A DNA stretch of 64,000 nt from Rhizaria sp. SCN 62-66 (Eukaryota > Rhizaria, unplaced): the NCBI GenBank assembly GCA_001724265.1, contig MEDY01000033.1:142660-206659 (forward strand), in the 5' to 3' direction. Below, piece after piece: positions 1 to 11,400 of this stretch. Each line of letters begins with the position of its first letter. Within the stretch, counting starts at the first letter, position 1. Below the pieces are notes generated by a model. That model was not told where the DNA came from. It did no database searches and was given only the letters and a program-made list of their open reading frames with translations. The position numbers and the translations under genes are program-made.

Positions 1-1
1 G

Positions 2-1813
2 GGAATGGTACGCACGCTGGCGATTGCTCCGGTGATTCTGCCGTATCTCAGCCCCGCGCTGTCTTGCATTGCGAGGCATTTGCTGCAGTGGAGTGGCGCG
101 AAGACTATGGCGCATACGATCACGTACCGCGGGCTGAATGGCGGCCCTATTGTCAAGACTGACTCGAATGATAGCCCCAGTGCAAGGGCGAGTGCGAGCG
201 CGACTGAAAGTGCAGCCGCATCGATGGGTGGCAGCGATGATACCAGTGGTGTTACCAACAGCGGACGTAATGCTGAGTCTGATCCTGCGAGTGGCAACGC
301 GGACACAGACACGAGCACAAGTAGTGCGAGTACTTCCGTGAAGCTGGAGCCCGGTCTCAGCAGTACAAGCACCATTGCTATGAGCGATTCTGACGTTACC
401 TCCAACTCCAACGCAGACACTAGTGCCCGCTCCGAGCTCGTTTCGAGCTCTACCTTGAGTTCAAGTGCAACATCCAGCTTTGATCTCCAGCGTCCATTTG
501 ACTATGTTAGTCCACCTCCGCTGGAACCGCTGTCACCGCAACCTACAGATCGGTTGACGGCAAATCACGCAATGCTGCCGACGGTTATCGTACACTCTGT
601 CTTCTCCGGTTCGAACCGCACTTACTCCAACGCGCTGCTACCACCGAACAGCGCCGCCGCTAACGCTACGCTTGCTACGGTCGCCAGCGCTGCTGCTTCG
701 GCTGCGAGTGCGGCGTGGGAGAGCGCGCACGCCAAGGCGTACACAAGCGCGGTCAGTCTCTCGATCACGGGCAATGTCAACAGATCTAGTCTCAACAGCA
801 CCGTGGCAAGCAGTAGCTCCGTGGCTATGATGCAGCAAGCGCAACTGCGTGCTGTCGAGCTTAGTAGCGGCGGCGCTACTCACCCCCAGCTCGCTTGCCG
901 CTTCACGCCTCTACTCAGCACCACAAATGCCTCCAGTACAGCAGAGGCAGTCTCGGCAGCCGAGACGCATGGGGGGTCGGCTACGCTTTTGGCTGGGGCA
1001 GCGGCGGCGGCAACGCGACCCGCGCTAGCCCCGTTGCGTCTCCCGGCTCCTCTGGCCGCCGTGGCGCTTGGCCACGCAGTGCTGACTCGTGACAACGCCA
1101 TTCAGGCACTGTCCTTCTACTTACGCGCCGAGAAGGCTCTCACGTCGCTAGCTTATCTGCATTTGCACACGCAGCCCGGCCGTGGCAGAGACAACGGCAG
1201 CGGCCGCGGCCGGGCTGTGGCTGCAGCGCTTGGAGAGCTGTATCTCTATGCTGGCGCTGCGCTCCTGCATCTAGGTGCGACCAAGGTCCTGGCCCAGCGC
1301 ATTCCGACGCGCATCGCACTCGGAAACCTCGCGTTGGCCTGCTTTTTTAGGTATCGCATTGCGAGTAACGACTCGTTGACGTCGCTATATTGCCTTGCGC
1401 GCGCGTTCACGTGGCTGGGGAATGTGACCAATGCGATGGCATTCTACAAGAACACGCTTGTTGCTGCTGAAAATGCTATTGTACGGTGTGAGATGGAAAT
1501 GCACGACATTTCGACCAAGATTTCGCTTATCAGTCACACGAATTGCAGTACCTCGATGGTGAGCTCAGCCGCTGTCTCCGACCCCACCGCTATTCAGTCG
1601 ACCACAAACGTCGTCGCAGATATCGACGCGACTGCTCAAGACGTCGAGGCTCTGGCCGCGGAGGGTCTGGCTGTCGCGGCGGAGAGCGAGATTGCCCGCC
1701 GTATCGCCCTGTCGGCCGCGCACAACTTGGCGCTGCTGGCGCACGATGAGGGCGACCAGGCCTTGGTGGTTGGTCTAAGGCGCAAGTATCCAGAATTACC
1801 GGGACAAAAGTGA
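2..1813 (+). CDS. TFIIIC TPR subunit (GTF3C3/Tfc4-like), C-terminal part, 5' truncated by window
   Basis: This is probably the C-terminal part of the TPR subunit of RNA polymerase III initiation factor TFIIIC (human GTF3C3, yeast Tfc4), which bridges A-box binding to TFIIIB recruitment. The reading frame is open from base 2; the first Met (base 5) is likely internal, because the family's N-terminal TPR array is absent and must lie to the left. Counting from that Met, residues 1-340 are Ser/Ala/Thr-rich low complexity. The conserved tail follows: a helix pair near 350-380 (ALGH then ALSFYLRAEKAL), another at 405-450, a TPR at 456-486 (SLYCLARAFTWLGNVTNAMAFYKNTL pattern), and a final helix near 562-600 (AAHNLALLA). 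The order and spacing match the end of GTF3C3. Identity rests on remembered family patterns, not on a search. A different TPR protein is the main alternative. Confidence 0.62.
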   Translation, partial: GMVRTLAIAPVILPYLSPALSCIARHLLQWSGAKTMAHTITYRGLNGGPIVKTDSNDSPSARASASATESAAASMGGSDDTSGVTNSGRNAESDPASGNADTDTSTSSASTSVKLEPGLSSTSTIAMSDSDVTSNSNADTSARSELVSSSTLSSSATSSFDLQRPFDYVSPPPLEPLSPQPTDRLTANHAMLPTVIVHSVFSGSNRTYSNALLPPNSAAANATLATVASAAASAASAAWESAHAKAYTSAVSLSITGNVNRSSLNSTVASSSSVAMMQQAQLRAVELSSGGATHPQLACRFTPLLSTTNASSTAEAVSAAETHGGSATLLAGAAAAATRPALAPLRLPAPLAAVALGHAVLTRDNAIQALSFYLRAEKALTSLAYLHLHTQPGRGRDNGSGRGRAVAAALGELYLYAGAALLHLGATKVLAQRIPTRIALGNLALACFFRYRIASNDSLTSLYCLARAFTWLGNVTNAMAFYKNTLVAAENAIVRCEMEMHDISTKISLISHTNCSTSMVSSAAVSDPTAIQSTTNVVADIDATAQDVEALAAEGLAVAAESEIARRIALSAAHNLALLAHDEGDQALVVGLRRKYPELPGQK

Positions 1814-3003
1814 TAATGAACAACGAAATGAATGGGTCACAGACAAACGGTGTCACAAAGACGTCTCATACTTGACTGATGAACATCCCCCCGGGCACAT
1901 ATTGAGGGAATTAAAATCTGTATTTCAACTACACATGTTTTTGCTCCATAGTTATATCAAAATACAAACTGCACTTATTTATTACGCCTCCAATTGACGA
2001 TGCCGGAATGATTACATTGGATAGACACTGAAAACAATATATTGACTTGTATTGTTGAAATATAATGTGATTTTGTAATATATTTATTTGATTTTGTGCG
2101 ATAAATTTATGACTATTGCTGTTTTTAACTGTTATGTGATCTTTAGTAATAATTTACACAGAGGGGATCTTGGGGTATCACAAGTCCTAACCATGAGTGG
2201 TCCACAAAATGTGAGATTTTCGAAAAAATGAAATCAAATATCGTGGGAAACAAGGACGATAATGCAATAAAACAGTGTAAATTCAAATTGGGGGGGAGCT
2301 TTTCAAAAATAATATCACATCGTCACTTTTTCAAGTCAAAAATGATTGAAAACTCGTTTTCATTGTCACGCCCATGGTTCTTCTGCGTAGACTGACATAG
2401 TTAGGCTAAATTAAACATATCTACTCAAGTATCCACTCTCCACGTACTGCTCAAAATTGTACGTTGAAGTATATTACGAGTGGCTCAACTTAAAGGGCAC
2501 ACTACAGCAGCGGAGAACAGTCATGACGCATGCAGAAACTTGATTTGTAAACATGTACATCTTAAAGTAACTGATGTTTATAGAATCAAAAGTGAATTTA
2601 TTTACATACGCCAACATGAAAATACACGTATAATCTTAACTATTTTCTTGTAAGATGTCGTCATGGTGATATATCTATGTTTCTAGTCACTTTACGTCGA
2701 TGACAGATATTTACAAACCAGTATAAAGCTAGCTTAACAACCTCCTATTGAAAAGTGATACATTTTAGGACACAAAAAAAGCAATATTATACTACATCCA
2801 ATATTTACTTGCTTTGAAGAGTGTTTTGTATCTGAGGTAACTCGGACAAGATTTTGCTCAAGTGGTCTGCACTCGGATGTGACTGTGAGCAGGGCCAAAG
2901 TTAGGCCGGACGGTTCGGTTTGGCGAGGGGGAGACGTTGGTCACCTCGGTCAAGGGGCGGCTTTTGCGTTGGATCGATTTCGGTTGATTTACAATACGTT
3001 ATA
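1814..3003. other. AT-rich intergenic region
   Basis: About 1.2 kb lies between two genes read in the same direction. It is AT-rich, with stops in all frames and no convincing coding, tRNA or repeat structure. It must hold the 3' UTR of the TFIIIC gene and the coactosin promoter. The last 100 bases before the coactosin ATG become GC-richer, as expected for a promoter or 5' UTR. Confidence 0.6.
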
Positions 3004-3877
3004 ATGCCCAGTTTTGATTCTGTTGAGGCCGCCTACAAGGACTTTGCCGCCGCTGACTCTGAGACCACTTGGTACGTTATTGCACCTCGTTTTATTCCTG
3101 CCGTTTCGGGCTCGTGCCTGAGGACGCAAGGTGGCCACGCGCAGATCTCTGCATCTCTGTCCTCCTTCACCTTTGCATTGATTCTGGTTTTCTTTTTCTG
3201 TTGCAGCATATCAACTTTGTGATCTCTGTTAAAATAGTGTTTTTTTGCTTGTCCTCTACATCGTGCTGCCCGTAGCAGTGTCGGCGCTGGGGCTGGCAGA
3301 GTATCTTCTCTCTCCTGCTTGCGTCATCACCACCTTTGCAGCTTCTCCTACGTCCTGTTTGGTCTACACTACCTTTGATTTCTCAGGGCAACAAACTAAC
3401 GCTCTTCTCATTTTCTTTCGATCGGTCTTGCTTTCAATTGTATCATTTATGACGTGGTTTCACGTGCATAGGTTCACCTGCACCTACGACCGTGCTTCGA
3501 ACAAGCTCGTCTACAAGAACTCCGGCACGGGCAACCTTGACGAGTTCAAGGCTGAGCTCACCGAGAACGCCGTCATCTTTGGTGGCTACAAGGTCCTCGT
3601 CATTGATGAGTCCGAGACCGTGACTTCCCGCCGCTGCAAGCTCGTCCAGATCACCTGGATCGGCGGCTCCGTCTCCCCCATGCTCCGCAACGCGCCCCTC
3701 GCCTCCAAGGCCGAGCGCGTCAACCTCTTCACCGGCACCTCCCACGAGATCCAGGCCAACGACGCCGACATGATCACCGAGAAGGGCATTGCCAAGCAGC
3801 TCCTCCTTTCTGGCGGCGCGCACAAGCCCACCCACTACATGTTCGGCCCCAACAAGATCCTCCTCTCCGAGCTCTAA
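3004..3877 (+). CDS. Coactosin-like ADF-homology actin-binding protein
   Basis: This is a small actin-filament-binding protein of the coactosin branch of the ADF/cofilin fold, acting in the cytosol. There are two exons, 3004-3071 and 3472-3877, with a 400-bp GTACGT...TAG intron. The intron splits the Trp codon of the SETTW motif and joins to FTCTYDR, giving 157 aa, close to the roughly 140 aa usual for coactosin. The ADF core is easy to follow: an AAYKDFAAADS helix, a KLVYKNSGTG turn, a strand with YKVLVIDE, the signature KLVQITWIGGSVSP (compare the ITWIGE of coactosin), then a helical region with the IAKQLLLSGGA motif. The ATG gives a compact N-terminus without a leader. The same intronic stretch read through without splicing gives a hydrophobic non-conserved sequence, which supports the intron. 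Confidence 0.88.
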
Positions 3878-4548
3878 GTTCGCTGCCGCCACAACGACTC
3901 CACCGTGTGCCGTGTGCGTGCGCTTGTTGACGTGCGTGTTGTGCAGGTAATGCCGCTGTTTTCCACCTCCGGATGAGACAGCGGCGCCCGCTGCTGCACG
4001 CGCACACGACTAGCATATCCCACTCCTGACTGTTCCATTACACCATTACTACTGCTACTGCTACTACATCCACTACTCCTTTTCCTGCCACTGAGGCGTT
4101 GTTGCCATTTCTTTCATCACGAAGACGCAACAACAGTGACGGATTGTACATCTCTCAATACACCAAAATTATCCTCCCAAACAAAACAGTTATTCATGGA
4201 TTGTTACGTTGCCACTTGCTCACTCACGATCATTGCTATGGTTGTGTGATAATATTAAGAGATTGTATTTATATATGCACAAAGATGTGTGCATTATGAC
4301 TTCATTCTTCTTTCTTATTATAAAATATGTTGATTGATTGGTATGATAATACAATGTAGTATTGAACAGTCACCTCCTGGGCGACGTTCAAGTAAACAAA
4401 CGATAACAAATCACGACTTTTACTTCATCTAACACCGCGCGTGCGTGATATCAGTCTTTTTTGCTCGCTCAAAAAGAGCGATCAAACGCCACATCAGGAA
4501 AGCACGCCGCATTCAAATCTACCAGGCCGGTTGATTGACTTGACTGAC
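3878..4548. other. Convergent 3' intergenic region
   Basis: These 671 bp separate the 3' ends of the coactosin gene (+) and the Hsp110 gene (-). The left part has short CT-rich stretches (an imprecise 'actgct' repeat around 4046-4070). The rest is AT-rich with several poly(A)-signal-like stretches. No gene is supported. Confidence 0.55.
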
Positions 4549-7480
4549 TTACTCATCAGACATGGGCTTCTCCTCCTTGGCAGCCTCCTCAGCAGCAGGC
4601 TTCGCAGCGGCGGCCTCAGCCTCAGCCTTGGGCTCGGCGGCGGCCTCCTCCTTCTTGGCGTCGGCGTCGGCCTCGGCAGGCTTCTCAGCCTCAGCCTCAG
4701 CCTCAGCCTTGGGCTCGGCGGAGTCGGAGTCGTCCATGGGCTTGGCCTCAGCCTTCTCGGCGGACTCGGTCTTGGGCTCCTCCTCGGCCTTCTTGTCGGC
4801 GCTGGCGGCCGCGGGCGCAGGCTCCGCCTTCTTGGGCTCCTCCTTCTTCACGGGCGCGGGCTTGGCCTTGTTCATGCGCACGTTGGTGTACGATTGCACA
4901 TCGCGCGCCTTGACGTCGAAGTCGTGGATCGACACGATCGGCGCCTCGGACAGCGAGCGAGCGTCCTGCTCCTTGGTCTTGTTACTGACCCACAGCGCAA
5001 CCTCGTCGCACTTGGCCACGATCTCCTCGCGCGCCTTGGCCTCGATGTGCGAGTACCGCTCTTCAGTAGTCTTGGACAGCTCGCGGCACGCGTTGAGCAC
5101 GGTCGTGAGGCGCTCCACGGCCTCGGGGCGACCCTGGTTCTCGGCCTGGCGCTGCACCAGGGGCTCCGTGATGGCCTTGAGCGACTCGAGGCGGGCCTAA
5201 GCAGCGGGGAAACAAAAGCAAAGCAAAGGAACATAGAAAGCGAATTTCGTGAGCATATGAACAATACAAAAAAGAAGAAACGTTATCAATAGAACCCGTA
5301 TTATTGACATATTTTTACTGCAGATAATGACTAGTATACAAGTAGAGACGTACCACATAGACAGCCTTCTTCTCGTCGTAGCCCTCGTCCTCGAGCCACT
5401 CCTCCTCCTTCTTAAGCGTCTCGTAGAACTCGTTGGCCTTCTCGTCGGCGAAGTAGGGCTTGAGGTCGCTGGCGTCCTGCACGCGGCTCTTCATCGAGAG
5501 GATGTAGCCCTCGAGCGAGTTCATCGCCTCGGCCGTCTCGCGCACCTCACGGTCCACGCCCGCGAACTCAAGCTCCTGCTCCACCGCGGTGCGGAAGTCC
5601 GTCTGCGACAGGTTCCAGGGGTAGTGCGAGTGGATCGCAAGGTCAACCTTCTCCACGATCGTCTTCTTGACCTTGATCATTGCAGGCTCGGCAGCCTTGG
5701 CGGCCTTCTCGGCGGCCTCAGCCTCGGCAGCCTTGGCCTTCTCGCTTTCGGCGGCGTCGTCCTTGGGCTTCTCGGCGTCAGCGGCCTCGCCCTCCTTGGG
5801 CTTGTCGGCGTCGGCGGCCTTCTCGCCATCCGCGGCGGGCTTCTCCTCCTCCTTGGGCTTCTCAGCCTCAGCCTCGGCGGGCTTCTCGGCCACGGGGGCA
5901 GGCTCCTCGACCTCGATCTCGGACTCGACCAGCGCCTGGGCCGAGATGACAGACAACAGCCCGTTGGAGTCGACCTTAACCTTGACCTTAAGCTTGTTGG
6001 ACTCGTTGAGCTTGGCCTTCATCGCCGGGTCAGTGGGCGCCGTGATGGCAAAGCGCGCGATGAGCGAGTTGCCAGACGGGCAGTTCTCGGGGTCAGAGTA
6101 GCGCGCGGCCACCTGCAGCGGCAGCTTGGTGTTCTTGATCGTCACGACCTTGGTCGACGGGATGGTGTTGTTGGCCGGGAAGACGTTGATGCTCTCCTCC
6201 ATCGGCATGTCAGCGAGCGCGCCGGTCACAGCGGCGTCGGCGTCATGCTGCCACTCGACCTTGATCGGGTACGAGATGATGTCCTTGACGTCGTACTCCT
6301 TGACCTTGAACGAAGGGGAGTACGTCGCGCAGTGCAGCGTCGCGCCCCAACACACCGACTCGTCGGCGTCGCACGTCTTGGAGAGGTCGCGGCCCGTGTG
6401 CGTCTTGACCAGGGTCTGGATGTAGGGGATGCGCGTCGCGCCGCCGAGCATCTCGATCGAGTGCAGGTCCGCGATCTTGACGTTGGCGGCCGCCAGCACG
6501 CGGTCGATGGGCGCGACGAGGCGCGTCTTGAGATGCTCCTCGATGAGCGCCTCGAACTGTTCGCGCGTCACGACACCGGACACGTCGGTGTTGTCCATGA
6601 TGTACTCGATGTTGTAGGGCACGGTGCTGTTGGCCGAGAGCGTCTGCTTGACGCGGTCGCACTCCTTGCGCAGCTTGAGCAGCGCCTTGGTGTTGCTCAG
6701 CACGTCGAGCTTGTACTTGTCCTTGATGTCGGCAGCGAGCTTGGTCACCAGCAGCTCGTCGAAGTCGCGGCCACCGAGCGAGCGGTCCGCCGTCATGGCC
6801 TCCATCTTGAGCCCCGCGGCCGAGATGGACGCCAGCGCGACGTCCGTGGACGATACGCCGATGTCGTAGAAGAGAACAAGGCGCGTCTCGTTAGGCGCGA
6901 AGGTGCGGCGGACGCCGTACTGGATCGCCACGGCCGTGATGTCGTTGACGAGGCGGAGCACGTTGAGCGGGCCCATCGACGACGTCTGCAGCATGCGCGC
7001 GGCGTCGAGCATGGCGCGGCGCTGCGCGTCGGTGAAGTAGTGCGGGATGGCGATAACGCAGTCGGTGATCTTCTGGCCGTCCATGTTGATGGCGCAGACC
7101 TCCTTCATCTTAAGCAGGAAGGTCGACACGACCTGCTCGGGCGGAATGAGGACCTCCTTGCCCAGGTGCTTGACCTGCAGCGCCACGCGGCCCTGCGCGT
7201 CGGGCACCAGCTTGGCGGGGATGAACTTCTGCTCGTGCGCGATCTCGGGGTCGGAGAACATCTTGCCGATGATGCGCTTGATGTACACGACAGAGTTGGC
7301 CGCGTTCGAGAGGTACTGCGAGGTCGCCTCGTCGGTGATGAAGCGCTGGGTGGAGCCGAAGGAGACGAGGGAGCGCGTCTTGCGCTTGCCGATCTCGTTC
7401 TGCAGCACGTCGATACCGGCGCGGCGCGCGACGGCCACCGTGAGCGACTCGTCGCCGAAGTCAATGCCGACAACACTCAT
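4549..7480 (-). CDS. Hsp110/Sse-type Hsp70 co-chaperone
   Basis: This is a cytosolic Hsp110, the nucleotide exchange factor and holdase partner of Hsp70. There are two exons, 7480-5354 and 5196-4549, with a 157-bp GTACGT...TAG intron; the junction is in phase and gives 924 aa. The N-terminus MSVVGIDFGDES replaces the DLGTTNS loop of canonical Hsp70, as is typical of Hsp110. The ATPase domain runs to about residue 385 and contains GGATRIPYIQ and LGGRDFDELL. A beta domain follows, then an acidic Glu/Lys/Ala-rich linker (about 505-575) and the C-terminal helical bundle (EEEWLEDEGYDEKKAVYV). There is a second Glu/Ala/Lys-rich tail ending MSDE. There is no signal peptide and no HDEL-type ending, so this is not the ER relative Hyou1/Lhs1. 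The whole gene is overlain by long antisense open frames, judged to be shadows of codon bias. Confidence 0.93.
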
Positions 7481-8429
7481 TGTTTAGGGGTGTGTAGGTT
7501 CTGTGGCGGGGATAAAAAGGGGAAAACAATGTGAAGAAACAGGAAAAAGAGAGTGTGAGAGAGTGAGCGGGACGCTGAGGCGGAAGAGAGAGCTCTGGAA
7601 GGGAGCGATTGCGTCATTGTGGACTGCGCAAAGGCAAAGAGAAAAATGAGACATCATTGCGAAAACGCAAGATAATACAAGAAAATTGATGCGAGGAAGC
7701 AACCCGGAAGGACATGAATGTGCGCGTTAAGGCAGCACAGAGCGAGGGCGAGTCGTGGGAAAGGCAGAGTGGGGAGCCGGACGAAAGAGTGATCTGAACA
7801 TCTATGGAAGGGAGGGCGAAAGCCGCGACACGTGGGTAGGGTTTAACCACGGTACTAGCCCAAACAAAAAATAGAAATATAAAAAATACACGCAGCCCTG
7901 GCAGTATCCACAAACGTAGATCCCTACACAACGTCACGGGTATAGGACGGACACACGGCGATCTGATCACTTTGTCCCTCGACTGACTGGCTGACTGACT
8001 TTGTTCGAGAGCGCTTGAAGATCATTCGAGAACGAGCTTTTTTCGGTCCGGGTTTGTTTCCACCACAAACGCAATTTCACTTCATTAACTTAACTCATAC
8101 ATGTCATTACTCATACCAGAAGACGACTAAAGTAAAGTATTGCTATTTTTCGATTCTGCAGTACTCTAGCATTTTGTCATTGCTCGTTCACGTGTTTGTT
8201 TGGACCTGAAGTGGCCACTGCAAGAGACAGTATGAGTTTAGTTTAGGGTTCAGATTCAAGGATATTTCATTGTTTAAGAAGAAAGAGAGAATTTATTGAG
8301 ACTTTATATCAAGTGATTGTTGCGAATAATAAAAATACCGAGTCAAAATTGATTCCACCGTCGACAACATGCAGCACCGGTCAGTTTCTGATGTCGACAT
8401 CACTGTTACTGTGTTAGTATTGGCAGTGC
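7481..8429. other. Intergenic region: Hsp110 promoter and THOC2 3' flank
   Basis: This 949-bp region holds the upstream region of the Hsp110 gene and the 3' flank of THOC2, both read on the minus strand. A TTTATT (AATAAA on the minus strand) at 8292-8297 could be the THOC2 poly(A) signal. No coding sequence is supported. Confidence 0.55.
8004..8032. promoter_or_regulatory. Possible heat-shock elements upstream of Hsp110
   Basis: Two TTCnnGAA-type units occur here: TTCGAGAG at 8004-8011 and a perfect TTCGAGAA at 8025-8032, with a GAA between them. They lie about 520-550 bp upstream of the Hsp110 start codon. Heat-shock factor binds arrays of nGAAn units, so control of Hsp110 by HSF is plausible. 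Such short matches also occur by chance. Confidence 0.25.
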
Positions 8430-11400
8430 TTAGCGCCGAGGAGCCCCACCCCGGAAGAGCGACTGGTTCCCACGGGGCGGCGGGCGACTCCGGTCGCCGC
8501 CACCGCCTTGTTGCTGCTGCTGCCGTTGCTCTTGCTGCTGTTGCGGCTGTGGCTGCAGCTGCTGCTGCGAAGGCGCAGAGCTGCCTGTGGTGGTGGTGTT
8601 GGAGCCCCGTCCAAGAGCTTGCGCAACCAGACGGTCCAGCGCGACACCGTAGCCACTGTTGCCACTGCTGCTGCTTGAGCTGCTGTTACTAGAGCTGCTG
8701 CTGTTGGTGTTAGACTGAGAGCTGCCTTGGTAGCGACTGCTAGCAGCCGGGGGGCTTACGACGCCGCCCATGAACCGGTCGCTCGCGCCCTGGGTCTGCT
8801 GCTGCTGCTGCTGTTGGGAGTAACCGCTGTTGGTGCTTGTGCGTTGCACTGAGTCCATGCCAACAACGCGGCGGATCGCCCTGCGGCCACCGCTGCCGTC
8901 CTCGTCCCCACCCGCGCCAGCGCCCGCGCCCGCGCCTGCGCCAGCGCCCGCGTTGGAATACGAGCCAGAGCTGTTGTTGTTCACGTTGCCGGATTCGCGG
9001 TCGCGGACAAGGGCGGACCGCTGCCCAGTCGGAGCAGAGCCAGCGGCATTGGCGCCGCCGCGGAAGCGGTCGTTGCGGTCGTCAGCAGTTGCACTAGCGC
9101 CGCTGTTGTTGTGACTATTCGGGGCGTTGCCGCCAGAGTAGTTGCCGTGACCGGCGTTCTGACGGCCTTGGTAGCCGCCGCTGTTGTTGTTGGGGTACTG
9201 ACGGCGATCGTTGTAGTTATTGTTGTGGCCGTAGCTGTTGGCGCCAAAGGTGGGCGAGTTAGAGGGGCCAAAACGGTCGTTGCCGTTACTCCCATGGTGC
9301 CCACGGTCGCTGCTATGCCCACGGTCACCTGCGTTGTGTCCACGGTCACTGCTGTGGCCACGGTCACTGCTGCCGTAGGTGCTGCCGCGGTCGTATCCCC
9401 CACGGTCGTTGTTAGAGACGTTGGCGCGAGCGCCACCAGCAGGAGCGGCGTTATTCGCGCCGCTCGCAGCAGCCGCAGCAGCACCGGCGGCAGGAGGGGC
9501 CCCGGGCTTGTTGCCGGCACCAGCAGCGGCGGCGGCAGCAGAGGCAGCAGGAGCTTTGCCCCACTGAGCAGAGACAGGCGCAGGCCCATTGCCACCAGCA
9601 GCACCGTCAGCAGCAGTTGCATTGCGGCCACCAGCGGGAGCCGCGGCATTGGCGCCAAGAGCGCGGGCAGCGTTGCCAAAGGCAGCGGTAGCGGTGGACT
9701 GGGACTGCACGGGCTTGCCAGACACAGCGGGCTTCGCAGCAGCAGCACCAGCGGCGGCGTTGGCGCCGGCGTTCGAAGCCGAGGCGGGGCGGCTGACCAC
9801 CGCGCCCCACTGCTGCTGCGGCTGCGAGGGACGAGCGTCCGCACCGACAGGAGCGGCAGCAGCAGCAGCAGCGCGACGATGCGTCTGAGCCTGCAGTTGC
9901 GACTGGGCACTCGCAGCACTCGTCGTCGCGTTCGCGCTGGTGCTCGTCGAAGTGCTCGCACGAGGGCGGGTGGGCGACACGGGGGCGGCCGCGTTCGCTT
10001 TCCTGCTGCCACCTGACGACGTACTCGCACTTGCACTCGCGGTGGGCTTCGCAGCAGCGCTTGCAGTCACCGCGGGAGCCGCCGCCGCGCCGCCGGGCCC
10101 CTTGGCGCTGGCGATGATGTCGTCGCTGGTGCAGCCCCACAGCGCGGCGCCGTTGCGGGCCACGATCGAGCGCACCGAGGTGCCCAGCACCTTGAGCGAC
10201 TGCGCTGCCGCGGCGTCGGCGCCCCCGGAGGCGGCGGCCGCGGTGCGCGCGTCGACCAAGCGGTTGAGCGCGCGCAGCAGGATGCGGCCGGTGGGCACGG
10301 CGCTGAACACATCAGGGTTCGCCGCGATAGCAGCAGCGGCCGCGGGCTTAGGAGTAGAGTCATGAGCTGCAGCGCTAGTTGCAGCGGCAGCGTCCTTGCT
10401 ATCGTCGGTCATTGCCACGGGCTTTTCATCTTCGCTCTTAACACCGCCGGCATCTTCAGTCTTGACAGCGACATCGCTGTCGGCCTGCACGGCGACCACA
10501 GTCGCGGGGTGCTGCGCGATGCGTTGCGGGTATACGTGGGCGATCTTGTGGAGGAAATACAGTGAGTTGGAGACGGTGAAGTCGCAGCCAAACATGCTGT
10601 CGGCAGCAAGCACAGCGCCGTCGTCCTCTGTCATATCACTCTTGTCGCTGACATCTGCGGAGGCAGAGGACGCGCGGAACTGGTTCAGGTTCAGGGCAGG
10701 AGCGACTGCGCGCGTGAACGGGCTCTTGGCGGTAGCCTTAAACGCGCGCGCGCTGGCGGGGTCGACGACAGAGAGCACGGCGGCAGTGATGGCCAGCGAC
10801 CACACGCGCGCACGCGACAGGAGCAGGCGCGCGCTCGCACCGTCGACAGTATCAACACCAGACTCACTCTTCGCGCTGGCGCCCGCACTGGAGTTCGCGG
10901 AGTGGATGTCCGAGACCACAGGCGCGGAGGCGGGATCGCGCACCCACGCCGCCACAGTCGCGAGGATCTCGCTGTAGAAGAAGCCCAGGCGCGCGGCCTC
11001 GGCCTGCGTGACCACGGCGAGTAGCGACGGCAGCGCGGCGAACGCCGTGTCGATCAGCGTGAGCACGGGGACCGCGGACGAGAGTACGCCGGCAGGCGTC
11101 TCCTTACCGCTGCCGCTCGCACTGCTGGTGGCTGTGGCGATGGAGAGCAGGAAGCGCGCCGCGAACACAGCGTCGGCGGACGACGTGAGGGCGCGCGGGA
11201 TCAGGCAGCGGTGGAAGAAGCTCTGCGCAAACTGGCTGTGTGCCTCAGCCAGAGCTTCCGTCGCGACAGGGCAGTCGTGCGGCAGCCACTGGCCCTGGAT
11301 CAGACGACCGCTGCCGTTTTTTGCAATGTAGCGACAAACTGCGGTGTCGTAGAAGGCCAAGAATGACCGTGTGCACGTCGCGGTAAGCGCCGTCGTGCTC

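Noticed and set aside
1814-2919. Search for a transposon remnant in the long AT-rich spacer
   Set aside because: No terminal repeats, target-site duplication or transposase-like frame was seen.
3245-3471. Upstream extension of the coactosin second exon as a hydrophobic N-terminus
   Set aside because: It reads through the intron. The spliced model restores the ADF N-terminal helix and the split Trp codon, so the hydrophobic stretch is intronic.
4099-4299. 66-codon plus-strand frame after coactosin
   Set aside because: It lies in AT-rich 3' flank with no coding-like composition or motif.
5327-7534. 735-codon open frame on the plus strand covering the Hsp110 first exon
   Set aside because: It is the reverse complement of a strongly conserved gene in GC-rich codons; its translation is Leu/Arg/Val-rich with no motif. 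Stop codons are rare on the antisense strand at this composition.
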